Origin: CAYRZL01 sp964428795
GTDB taxonomy: Bacteria; Bacillota; Clostridia; Lachnospirales; Lachnospiraceae
Length of the DNA stretch: 12,339 nucleotides
Direction of reading: 5' to 3'
NCBI GenBank assembly: GCA_964428795.1
Contig: CAYRZL010000075.1
Location: 1 to 12,339, forward strand
Both the position numbers and the translations under genes were made by a program. Below, one piece after another: positions 1 through 6,965 of the stretch (the stretch's first letter is position 1; each line of letters opens with the position of its first letter). The notes under the pieces were generated by a model. That model saw nothing but the letters and a program-made list of their open reading frames with translations. It made no database searches and had not been told where the DNA came from.

Positions 1-30
1 GTCAAAAAATGCGGACAGAATCCAACTCCA

Positions 31-57
31 AAGGAAACCTCCACCGGAGCTTTCCTT
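31..57 (+). other. Hairpin with competing repeat upstream of the methyltransferase gene
   Basis: Positions 31-42 (AAGGAAACCTCC) can pair with 46-57 (GGAGCTTTCCTT), giving an 11-bp stem with one C-C mismatch and a 3-nt loop. No T-run follows, so it is not a canonical terminator. The nonamer GAAACCTCC at 34-42 recurs at 79-87, so the second copy could pair with 45-57 instead and disrupt the hairpin. It may be the tail of an upstream transcript or part of a leader. A TATAAA at 101-106 resembles a -10 box but has no convincing -35. Function is unknown. Confidence 0.3.
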
Positions 58-138
58 CGGATACATGGTAACGAAAAGAAACCTCCGCTTCCGAACCGGA
101 TATAAACTTTGAAATATTTAGAGAGGAATGAACAAACA

Positions 139-1008
139 ATGTGGATAGCAGATCGTTGGAAAGACTATGAAGTAATTGATTGCTCCAAAGGAGAAAAACT
201 GGAGCGTTGGGATAAATATATACTGGTTCGCCCGGATCCCCAGGTCATCTGGGATACTCCGAAAACAGAAAAAGGCTGGAGAAAAATGAACGGTCACTAC
301 CACCGCAGCAAAAAAGGCGGTGGGGAATGGGAATTTTTCGATCTCCCGGAACAGTGGCAGATTCATTACGGTTCCCTTACATTTAATCTGAAGCCCTTCA
401 GCTTTAAACATACCGGTCTGTTCCCGGAACAGGCAGTAAACTGGGACTGGTTTGGAAATAAGATCCAAAATGCAGACCACCCGATCAAGGTATTAAACCT
501 GTTCGCCTATACTGGCGGTGCCACGTTAGCGGCTGCCGCCGCAGGTGCAAGTGTCACTCATGTGGATGCTTCCAAAGGAATGGTACAATGGGCAAAGGAA
601 AATGCTGCATCCTCAGGTCTGTCTGATGCACCGATCCGCTGGCTGGTGGATGACTGTGTAAAATTTGTGGAGCGTGAAATCCGCCGCGGCAACCACTATG
701 ACGCCATCATCATGGATCCGCCTTCTTATGGAAGAGGCCCCAAAGGAGAAATCTGGAAAATTGAGGATGCTATTCATCCTCTGGTTAAACTGTGCGTACA
801 GCTTCTATCAGATAATCCGCTTTTCTTTCTGATCAATTCCTATACTACAGGATTGCAGCCTGCGGTTTTAGCATATATGCTTGGCACTGAATTAAAAGCC
901 TTTGGCGGACATGTAGATGCTCAGGAAATCGGGCTGCCCGTTTCTTCTAACGGACTTGTACTGCCATGCGGAGCCAGCGGCCGCTGGGAAGCCTTTCCAA
1001 AAGAATAA
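139..1008 (+). CDS. Class I SAM-dependent methyltransferase, RlmI/RlmK-like (COG1092)
   Basis: A 289-aa Rossmann-fold methyltransferase. The SAM-binding motif I (LNLFAYTGGATLAAAAAG) lies at residues 119-136. An acidic motif II (HVDAS) is at 141-145. The target-site motif DPPSYGRGPKGE is at 193-204. DPP[SA]-type motifs are typical of the catalytic domain of RlmI and RlmK, which methylate 23S rRNA, so an RNA base is the likeliest substrate; it is not shown here. The N-terminal PUA domain of RlmI is absent. A longer reading frame opens at a TTG at 109, but the ATG at 139 is preferred: GAGAGGA at 121-127 is a ribosome site about 11 nt ahead of it, and family members begin close to MWIADRW. The gene stands alone on the plus strand and converges on fhs. 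Confidence 0.85.
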   Translation: MWIADRWKDYEVIDCSKGEKLERWDKYILVRPDPQVIWDTPKTEKGWRKMNGHYHRSKKGGGEWEFFDLPEQWQIHYGSLTFNLKPFSFKHTGLFPEQAVNWDWFGNKIQNADHPIKVLNLFAYTGGATLAAAAAGASVTHVDASKGMVQWAKENAASSGLSDAPIRWLVDDCVKFVEREIRRGNHYDAIIMDPPSYGRGPKGEIWKIEDAIHPLVKLCVQLLSDNPLFFLINSYTTGLQPAVLAYMLGTELKAFGGHVDAQEIGLPVSSNGLVLPCGASGRWEAFPKE

Positions 1009-1037
1009 ATGAAAGTGCCGCCCATTCCGGCGGCACT
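998..1037 (-). terminator. Intrinsic terminator of fhs, shared convergent hairpin
   Basis: A perfect 9-bp stem pairs AGTGCCGCC (1014-1022) with GGCGGCACT (1029-1037) around a 6-nt loop. On the minus strand it is followed by a T-rich run (TTCATTTATTCTTTT, 1013 down to 999), which fits termination of fhs. Plus-strand sequence beyond the stem is less T-rich, so stopping the methyltransferase transcript is possible but weaker. The hairpin begins 6 nt past the methyltransferase stop codon. Confidence 0.75.
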
Positions 1038-1079
1038 ATAAGCATATTCATATATCAGTTTTCTATCCGGTTTTCTCTT

Positions 1080-2747
1080 TTAAAATAATCCGGTGATCTT
1101 TCCATCCACCACGTCAATTCCATTTGCAGCAGGAACCTTCGGCAGACCCGGCATAGTCATGATAGCGCCGGTAATGGCAACCACAAAACCTGCACCAGCA
1201 TTTACATATACATCACGGACATTGATCTTAAATCCGGTAGGACGTCCCAGTTTTTTCTGATCATCAGACAGAGAATATTGCGTCTTAGCCATACATACCG
1301 GCAGATTTCCGAAGCCAAGATCGGTAAGCTTATCCAGCATTTTTGCTGCTGCAGGAGCATAGGTCACACCATCTGCACCGTAGATTTCGGTTGCAATCGT
1401 ATTGATCTTATCTTTCAGCGGCATCTCGTCCGGATAAATAGGAGCATAGTTACTCTCTTTCTCGTTCAACGATTTAAGCACTTTCTCAGCCAGAGCGATA
1501 CCGCCCTCGCCGCCTTTTGCCCATACCTCGGAAAGAGCAAACTCACAGCCGCGTCTCTCACAGAAGTCCCGGATAAACTCATACTCTGCCTCTGTATCTG
1601 TAATAAAGGAATTGAGAGTAACCACAACCGGAACTCCAAACTTCTGTAAGTTTTCAATATGCTTCTCAAGGTTCACGATACCTCGTGCCAAAGCTTCCAG
1701 ATTCTCTGTATTCAGCTGATCCTTCGGCACTCCGCCATTGTATTTTAGTGCACGCACCGTAGCCACCAGAACAACCGCATCCGGCTTCAAGCCTGCCATG
1801 CGGCACTTGATATCCATAAATTTTTCAGCCCCCAGATCTGCACCGAAACCAGCCTCTGTTACAACGATATCTGCCAGCTTCATAGCCATCTTGGTTGCAC
1901 GAACACTGTTGCATCCGTGTGCGATATTTGCAAACGGACCTCCATGTACAATGGCGCCTGTATGTTCCAATGTCTGAATCAGGTTCGGCTTAATTGCATC
2001 TTTTAACAGTGCCGCCATTGCACCTACTGCCTGAAGCTGACCTGCGGTAACAGGGTTTCCATCCAGATCATAAGCTACAATAATTCTGGAAAGGCGGGCT
2101 TTGAGATCTTCCATATCATCTGCCAGACAAAGAATAGCCATGATTTCTGTTGCAACGGTAATGACAAAATGATCCTCTCTCACAAATCCGTCTGCTTTTG
2201 CTCCCAGACCGATCACGATATTTCTCAGTGCTCTGTCGTTCATGTCCAGACAACGTTTCCATATCACCTGTCTGGTGTCAATACGCAGCGCATTTCCCTG
2301 CTGGATATGATTGTCCAGCAATGCTGCCAGCAGATTGTTCGCGGAAGTGATCGCATGAAAATCTCCGGTAAAATGCAGGTTCAGATCCTCCATAGGAACC
2401 ACCTGAGCATAGCCGCCACCTGCAGCTCCTCCCTTGATGCCAAAGCATGGCCCCAAAGATGGCTCGCGCAGAGCCAGCATTGCGTTAATACCCATCTTTC
2501 CGAATGCCTGTCCCAGACCGATGCTGGTGGTCGTCTTTCCCTCTCCTGCCGGAGTCGGATTAATTGCAGTTACAAGTACCAGCTTTCCGTCCGGATTGTT
2601 TTTGATTTTTGCTTCCAACTCATCGGAAAGCTTTGCCTTGTACTTTCCATAAAACTCCAAATCATCTTCCTGAATGCCATATTTGGCTGCCACATCACGA
2701 ATGTGGATCATTTCTGCTTCCTGAGCAATCTGAATATCTGTTTTCAT
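1080..2747 (-). CDS. fhs: Formate--tetrahydrofolate ligase
   Basis: A 555-aa cytosolic enzyme of the usual length. It joins formate to tetrahydrofolate with ATP to give 10-formyl-THF, feeding purine synthesis, the C1 pool and, in acetogens, the methyl branch of the Wood-Ljungdahl pathway. Visible signatures are the P-loop TPAGEGKTT near residues 65-73, the family motif GIKGGAAGGGY near 103-113, and the second family motif VATVRALKYNGG in the middle of the protein. Two adjacent ATGs exist (2750 and 2747). The second is chosen because AAAGGAG sits 6 nt upstream of it, against 3 nt for the first, and because family members start MKTDI. The gene is monocistronic as far as seen, with its own promoter, ZTP riboswitch and downstream terminator. 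It would be induced when ZTP signals 10-formyl-THF shortage. Confidence 0.97.
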   Translation of the reverse strand: MKTDIQIAQEAEMIHIRDVAAKYGIQEDDLEFYGKYKAKLSDELEAKIKNNPDGKLVLVTAINPTPAGEGKTTTSIGLGQAFGKMGINAMLALREPSLGPCFGIKGGAAGGGYAQVVPMEDLNLHFTGDFHAITSANNLLAALLDNHIQQGNALRIDTRQVIWKRCLDMNDRALRNIVIGLGAKADGFVREDHFVITVATEIMAILCLADDMEDLKARLSRIIVAYDLDGNPVTAGQLQAVGAMAALLKDAIKPNLIQTLEHTGAIVHGGPFANIAHGCNSVRATKMAMKLADIVVTEAGFGADLGAEKFMDIKCRMAGLKPDAVVLVATVRALKYNGGVPKDQLNTENLEALARGIVNLEKHIENLQKFGVPVVVTLNSFITDTEAEYEFIRDFCERRGCEFALSEVWAKGGEGGIALAEKVLKSLNEKESNYAPIYPDEMPLKDKINTIATEIYGADGVTYAPAAAKMLDKLTDLGFGNLPVCMAKTQYSLSDDQKKLGRPTGFKINVRDVYVNAGAGFVVAITGAIMTMPGLPKVPAANGIDVVDGKITGLF

Positions 2748-2773
2748 CATTTTCTCCTTTCACCCTACGGGAT

Positions 2774-2816
2774 AAAAAATGAGCAACTCCCTAATACGCT
2801 TTTTAAGAAGTTGCCC
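2774..2816 (-). terminator. Riboswitch-controlled intrinsic terminator in the fhs leader
   Basis: On the minus strand GGGCAACTTCTTAA pairs with TTAGGGAGTTGCTC, giving a long stem with several G-U pairs and an 8-nt loop. Six consecutive T (2779-2774) follow. Its 5' arm starts with the GGGCA of the conserved 3' end of the riboswitch aptamer, so ligand-bound aptamer and terminator cannot form together. This is the layout of a ligand-induced ON switch. Confidence 0.88.
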
Positions 2817-2888
2817 AGACGGTCGGCTTTTATTCGATGAAACCGCACTGTGTTTCTTCACATACCCGTCAGCAGTCCCACCGTTCTA
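2812..2888 (-). promoter_or_regulatory. ZTP (pfl motif) riboswitch aptamer upstream of fhs
   Basis: The minus-strand leader contains CCGACCGTCTGGGCA (2826-2812), the highly conserved 3' segment of the pfl/ZTP riboswitch. Further 5' are a GGGACTG segment (2879-2873) and a small hairpin TGTG-AAGAAA-CACA (2862-2849). ZTP and ZMP accumulate when 10-formyl-THF limits purine synthesis, and fhs is one of the genes commonly found under this riboswitch class. The aptamer begins almost at the predicted transcription start and runs into the terminator. The full pairing scheme was not computed; the call rests on the 3' motif, the gene context and the overlapping terminator. Confidence 0.85.
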
Positions 2889-2893
2889 TGGCT

Positions 2894-2923
2894 ATAATGA
2901 CATAGTTTTATCATCTTTGTCAA
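2894..2923 (-). promoter_or_regulatory. Sigma-A-type promoter of fhs
   Basis: A perfect -35 TTGACA (2923-2918) is followed after 18 nt by CATTAT (2899-2894), a 4/6 match to the -10 consensus. The expected start near 2887 places the first transcribed bases at the 5' edge of the ZTP aptamer, which supports the choice. Confidence 0.7.
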
Positions 2924-2950
2924 TCTTAATTTAATATTTAACAGGCTTTT

Positions 2951-3811
2951 CTATTTTTCCTCCAAAAACTTCAGGAATTTTTCTTTCTGTTCCTGAAAAT
3001 CCTGCAGTCCGGACCAGTACACCCGTCGATTCTGCTCGGTATCCCGGCAAAAGGTACTGAGCTTTAAATGTCCATCCGGGAAGAATATATACACTTTCCC
3101 CTCTCTCTCCAGCTCAAACATCCGCTTCTGCTGTGCCCGGTACATTTCATGGCGGTGATCCATAGCTTCTATAATCTTTGGATATCTTCTGCATGAAAAT
3201 GCATATAATAACCGATTCTTCTCCGGCTGTTTTATATAATCCCTGGTCTTTGAGGAAAGCACCACGATCTTGTCGCAACCGTCCGCCAACGCCCGTTCTA
3301 CCGGCAGAGAATCGCTGACACTTCCGTCATAATAATATCTTCCGCCGATCTCAATCGGATTGCTGGCTCCCGGAATAGCGGAGGATGCCATAACGATCCG
3401 ATAATCATCTTTTGGCATATCCCGTTTGGAAAAATAAACCGCTTTTGCGGTCAACGCATCCGTCGCTACAACGTACATCTCCATCGGATTTTTCTGCATC
3501 GCCTCGTAATCTATAGGATCTGCCCCGTCCGAATTGCTGAGCGTTCCATAAATATACTTGACACCAAACATATTTCCGGTGGTCAACAAACTATAAGGCC
3601 CCACATATCTGGGATCCTTTGCATGCTCCATATAAAATCTGGCATTTCTGCCTCTCTGTCCTGCCACAAAGGATGCCAGATTTGCAGAACCGGCGGACAC
3701 ACCGATTCCATAATCAAATGTAATTCCTTCATCGTGAAAGCCATCCAGCACACCGGCGCTGTAGGCACATTTCATGCCGCCGCCCTCCACGATCAATCCA
3801 ATCTTTGACAT
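2951..3811 (-). CDS. Patatin-like phospholipase (acyl hydrolase)
   Basis: A 286-aa protein of the bacterial patatin family, serine acyl hydrolases that act on phospholipids or other acyl esters. All catalytic elements are present: the oxyanion-hole loop GGGMK at residues 10-14, the nucleophile elbow GVSAG at 37-41 with Ser39, and the dyad Asp162 in DGS. No signal peptide is visible, so it probably works at the cytoplasmic face of the membrane. It is the last gene of the five-gene cluster. Its ATG lies 1 nt after the activase stop, and its ribosome site (GAGAGGTG) lies inside that gene, so translation is probably coupled. Substrate is unknown. Supplying free fatty acids, or trimming lysolipids, for the cluster's acyl-activating enzyme would fit the context. 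No terminator is seen before the fhs promoter. Confidence 0.9.
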   Translation of the reverse strand: MSKIGLIVEGGGMKCAYSAGVLDGFHDEGITFDYGIGVSAGSANLASFVAGQRGRNARFYMEHAKDPRYVGPYSLLTTGNMFGVKYIYGTLSNSDGADPIDYEAMQKNPMEMYVVATDALTAKAVYFSKRDMPKDDYRIVMASSAIPGASNPIEIGGRYYYDGSVSDSLPVERALADGCDKIVVLSSKTRDYIKQPEKNRLLYAFSCRRYPKIIEAMDHRHEMYRAQQKRMFELEREGKVYIFFPDGHLKLSTFCRDTEQNRRVYWSGLQDFQEQKEKFLKFLEEK

Positions 3812-3812
3812 A

Positions 3813-4763
3813 TTAACGCTTCACCTCTCCGCGCTCACAACGATTGCCCCATGCATCGATCAGCTCGCCTTCACGGTATACACATATGATCTCGCAATGA
3901 TTCGGGCAGTTCTGACATACGACTTCCCTGGTCAAAAATTCCATATCAGTAATATTAAAGTCAAAATCACGCTCCACACCGCTGCTCATGGCAAGAATCG
4001 CCACTCCGTAAGCGCCCATCAGATGTCCGTTCTCATCCACTATGATATCTTCTTCCAGCTCATCCGCAAATGCCTTTACGACGCCCTCGTTCTTGCTGAC
4101 ACCACCCTGAAATACGATGGGCGCCTCAATTTTCTTTCCTTTTCCAATATTATTCAGATAATTGTTTGCGACCGCATTGCACAGACCTGCGATAATATCC
4201 TCTTTGCGGTGTCCCATCTGAATCTTATGTACCAGATCAGATTCCGCAAATACGGTGCACCGTGCAGCGATCGGAGTAGGATTGCTGCTGGAAAGAGCTA
4301 TTTTCCCAAATTCCTCCACCTCTACCCCCAGACGTCTTGCCTGGCTGGACAGAAAAGATCCGGTTCCCGCAGCACAGAGGGTATTCATGGCATAATCCAC
4401 TGCAATTCCGTTTTCCACACAGATGATCTTGGAATCCTGACCACCGATTTCCAGAATCGTCCGAACATCCGGATGAAGCGTAGTCGTTCCAACCGCATGT
4501 GCAGTGATTTCATTTTTTACAATACTGGCATTGCACATGGCTCCCACCAGCTTGCGGGCACTTCCGGTAGTTCCGGCGCCCACCACCTTATATTCCTCCT
4601 GATCAAGCTGCTCACCCAGCGCCTGAATCACATTTGCAGATGCCTGCAGCGGATTTCCCTCCGTCCACAGATATATGCTTGCCAGAATATTTTTTTCCTC
4701 ATCTATGACAACGCCTTTTGTTGAAATCGATCCGATATCAATTCCCATATACGCTTTTTTCAT
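3813..4763 (-). CDS. Acyl-CoA dehydratase activase (HgdC/BadFG-type ATPase) with C-terminal Cys-rich tail
   Basis: A 316-aa ASKHA-fold ATPase related to HgdC, the activator of 2-hydroxyacyl-CoA dehydratases. In that family a homodimer holds one [4Fe-4S] cluster between subunits and uses ATP to push an electron to very low potential. Seen here are phosphate motif 1 (GIDIGSISTKG, 7-17), GAGTTGSAR (62-70), EIGGQDSK (105-112), the adenosine-site motif GGVSKNEG (220-227) and two Cys in the contexts of the bridging-cluster ligands: Cys130 (NTLCAAGTGSF) and Cys169 (ARCTVFAESD). The protein exceeds classical HgdC (about 260 aa) by a tail carrying Cys283, 286, 290, 294 and 309, a possible extra metal site. 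Its partners are probably the two HgdB-like proteins encoded just upstream, the nearer one 26 nt away. Confidence 0.9.
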   Translation of the reverse strand: MKKAYMGIDIGSISTKGVVIDEEKNILASIYLWTEGNPLQASANVIQALGEQLDQEEYKVVGAGTTGSARKLVGAMCNASIVKNEITAHAVGTTTLHPDVRTILEIGGQDSKIICVENGIAVDYAMNTLCAAGTGSFLSSQARRLGVEVEEFGKIALSSSNPTPIAARCTVFAESDLVHKIQMGHRKEDIIAGLCNAVANNYLNNIGKGKKIEAPIVFQGGVSKNEGVVKAFADELEEDIIVDENGHLMGAYGVAILAMSSGVERDFDFNITDMEFLTREVVCQNCPNHCEIICVYREGELIDAWGNRCERGEVKR

Positions 4764-4789
4764 GGTATTTGTACCTCTCGTTTTTATAT

Positions 4790-5974
4790 TTATTCTGCGT
4801 TCGCAATATGCTGTTTTGCAGTAATTTTTGCTTCCTTTTTCATGCTGATCATATCAAAGAACGCCTCCAGACGCGTCTCAATACCTGTATCACTGGTCTG
4901 TGTATCAAAATTCAGATACATAATGGGGATTTTGTAATCCGCACTCACATTATGGAGGACCGGAACCGCATCCATCTCCGGCGTACAGCCAAAAGATTTT
5001 ACATGAATCAGCCCGTCAAATCCTGCCTCGGCATACTCTACTCCCTTTGCAATAGTTGCCACGGAGGAGCCCCCCAGATCATATTTCGCGTACTTCTCAA
5101 TCTCTTTTCCGTGAACCTTAAACCACAGAGAAGAAGGAAATTTACGGATATCGTAATCCAGATATCCCCCAAGCCTGCGTATGGAATTGCTCTCAGGACA
5201 GATCATGACGCTGCTGGACAGATCCATCCAGCGATGAACCTCCGCCCCCATCTTTGCAATCTTTTTCTCCACCTCATGATTGGAGTAAGGGTCCATGATC
5301 GTAAAATATTCTCCGATCACGCCCACCTTAAGAGGATTCTCCGGCTTATTCACCGGAATCTCCTTCATTTTCCGCATTGCGGCTTTTCCAAGCCGCACTA
5401 CCTGGTCCAACGTATCCAGGGTACGCAGCTTTGCCAGATATTTCTTATGAACACGCTCGAAATCACCGTCATTTACTTCAAATCCCATATTGCAGCGCAT
5501 ATAATCTTCTATCTTATCGATATCCATAATCATACGGGCTGTGGCCGGCAATGCCTTCACAACTTTCGGCAGTGATGCCTTGGGGTTTAACTGCTTCATT
5601 CCCTTATACAGACCCCAGAGATTTTTATAACGCGCCAGGTTGATATCAAACATTTCAAACTCATAGCCCAGATCATTTAAAATCTGCTCATGAAGCTCTC
5701 CGTAATATCCGAGCCGGCAGGTTCCTCCGGTCTGGATAATTACATTTGCCCCCTTTTCCATCGCCTCGATATAGCATCCCATCATATACTTGAAGGGCGC
5801 ACATACAAAATCTGGACTGTATTTACTTCCGATCTCGATGGTTCGCTTTGTCATGGCAGGAGGTACCACATACTCCAGTTCCAGTCCGTGATTCACAAAA
5901 TACTGAATGGGAATATCGTAATTTCCCAACTGGGGATAGGACAACTTCTTTTCTGACGTGATCTTTTTTGCCAT
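4790..5974 (-). CDS. 2-hydroxyacyl-CoA dehydratase (HgdB/BcrC)-like protein, COG3581 type
   Basis: A 394-aa protein of the group related to HgdB and to benzoyl-CoA reductase subunits. In place of a plain CoA dehydratase it matches the COG3581 module found fused to activase domains in long clostridial proteins. Candidate iron-sulfur ligands are Cys58 (DFVCAPF), Cys67, Cys86 (TGGTCRLGYYGE) and Cys330 (KSFGCTPEM). Its C-terminal GIETRLEAFFDMI closely resembles GIETRLESFVDII of the neighbouring COG3580 protein, which suggests common descent and a heterodimer. Its ATG overlaps the neighbour's stop codon by one base (TAATG), with a strong AGGAG site, so translation is coupled. Substrate is not evident. 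The homologous module in PlsA/PlsR acts in anaerobic plasmalogen formation, so a lipid substrate is plausible. Confidence 0.85.
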   Translation of the reverse strand: MAKKITSEKKLSYPQLGNYDIPIQYFVNHGLELEYVVPPAMTKRTIEIGSKYSPDFVCAPFKYMMGCYIEAMEKGANVIIQTGGTCRLGYYGELHEQILNDLGYEFEMFDINLARYKNLWGLYKGMKQLNPKASLPKVVKALPATARMIMDIDKIEDYMRCNMGFEVNDGDFERVHKKYLAKLRTLDTLDQVVRLGKAAMRKMKEIPVNKPENPLKVGVIGEYFTIMDPYSNHEVEKKIAKMGAEVHRWMDLSSSVMICPESNSIRRLGGYLDYDIRKFPSSLWFKVHGKEIEKYAKYDLGGSSVATIAKGVEYAEAGFDGLIHVKSFGCTPEMDAVPVLHNVSADYKIPIMYLNFDTQTSDTGIETRLEAFFDMISMKKEAKITAKQHIANAE

Positions 5975-6909
5975 TATTCCTTCTCCTCCCGTTTTTTCTC
6001 ATTTATCTTGCGGAAACGGATAATATCCACAAAGCTCTCCAATCTCGTCTCAATACCCGCACTTCCGTCCTGACTGTCCAGCAGAAGATTCAGAATCGGT
6101 CTGTCCTTCACTCTGCGGATGATCATCTCATTGAGCATGGAATCCGGTCCGCATGGAAAAGCTGTGATCAGCACAATCCCATCCACATAGTCATGATAAT
6201 GATGAATCGCTCCCAGCAGCTCCCGGTTCATGATCCACGGAACATCCTTGCAGATGCTGGTATAATTTTTTCTGGCATAGTCCAATTCCACCGCATCCGC
6301 CAGAAGCGGAATCACATCCAGCTCCTTTAATGCATTGATGATCGGCAGACCGATATAAGCATCATGGAGATTATAGCTGTGTCCTATCACAAGAATTTTA
6401 ATCTTATCCTCTTTCAAACGGGCATCCTGCTTATCCTGAGAATGCCGGCATGCCTGTCTCTGTGCAGTCAGAGCCTTTACATACGCCTGTGTCGCCTGTT
6501 CCTTTGCGGCTCCCAGCTCTACGCCAAGCCCGATATATGCCTGAGCCTCTGATTTTTTCTGAAACTCATCCACATCACATTCGATAAAACGGATATTTCT
6601 GTCCCGAAAAATATTTGCAGCCATATCATAAAGGGCCTCGAATCTGGAACAGAAAATCCCCTCTTTGCCAAAATTTGCAATCCGGGGCACAAATACCGCA
6701 TCACATTTTCCTTCCAGCGCCGCCACATGTCCCATAAACAATTTGCTGGACAGGCAGTTCTCATCGATACAGCATTTGTTTCCGGCCTCCATAATCAGCT
6801 TATCCGTCATGGGACTTACGACCACTTCATGACCCAATTCCCGAAAAAATGTCTCCCAAAGAGTCTTATATCTGTAATACAACAACGCACGCGGGATTCC
6901 GATTTTCAT
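5974..6909 (-). CDS. DUF2229/COG3580 dehydratase-like subunit
   Basis: A 311-aa protein starting MKIGIPRALLYYRY, the hallmark of the DUF2229 (COG3580) module. Conserved features include CCIDENCLSSKLFMGH (Cys46, 47, 52), VPR (74-76), Cys87 in FCSRFEALYD, Cys253 in FPCGPDSM, and the C-terminal GIETRLESF. The Cys set suggests a bound [4Fe-4S] cluster. The frame opens further upstream at a TTG (6930), but the ATG at 6909 is chosen for its AGAGGAG site 7 nt ahead and the family N-terminus. It follows the megaenzyme gene by 56 nt containing a perfect palindrome, and overlaps the COG3581 start by one base. In many anaerobes DUF2229, COG3581 and activase are domains of one giant polypeptide; here they are separate genes, in the order COG3580, COG3581, activase. 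Confidence 0.85.
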   Translation of the reverse strand: MKIGIPRALLYYRYKTLWETFFRELGHEVVVSPMTDKLIMEAGNKCCIDENCLSSKLFMGHVAALEGKCDAVFVPRIANFGKEGIFCSRFEALYDMAANIFRDRNIRFIECDVDEFQKKSEAQAYIGLGVELGAAKEQATQAYVKALTAQRQACRHSQDKQDARLKEDKIKILVIGHSYNLHDAYIGLPIINALKELDVIPLLADAVELDYARKNYTSICKDVPWIMNRELLGAIHHYHDYVDGIVLITAFPCGPDSMLNEMIIRRVKDRPILNLLLDSQDGSAGIETRLESFVDIIRFRKINEKKREEKE

Positions 6910-6940
6910 AAACAAACTCCTCTTTTTCAAACTTTGGTAT

Positions 6941-6961
6941 GTAACTGTTCCGAACAGTTAC
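6941..6961. repeat. Perfect 21-bp palindrome between the megaenzyme and DUF2229 genes
   Basis: GTAACTGTTC and its exact complement GAACAGTTAC flank one central base. As RNA it folds into an 8-9 bp stem with a 3-5 nt loop. It starts 4 nt after the megaenzyme stop, has no T-run after it, and lies 31 nt before the next start codon. A stabilising or processing hairpin that sets unequal expression within the operon fits best. An operator is the alternative. Confidence 0.6.
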
Positions 6962-6965
6962 TCCG

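Noticed and set aside
3774..5575. Two long plus-strand open frames (316 and 285 codons)
   Set aside because: They are antisense to the well-supported activase and COG3581 genes, lack ribosome sites and show no recognisable motifs.
3813..6909. Classical (R)-2-hydroxyglutaryl-CoA or lactoyl-CoA dehydratase operon
   Set aside because: The activase is right, but the partners match the COG3580/COG3581 modules and not HgdA/HgdB, and no CoA-transferase, dehydrogenase or electron-transfer flavoprotein gene adjoins them.
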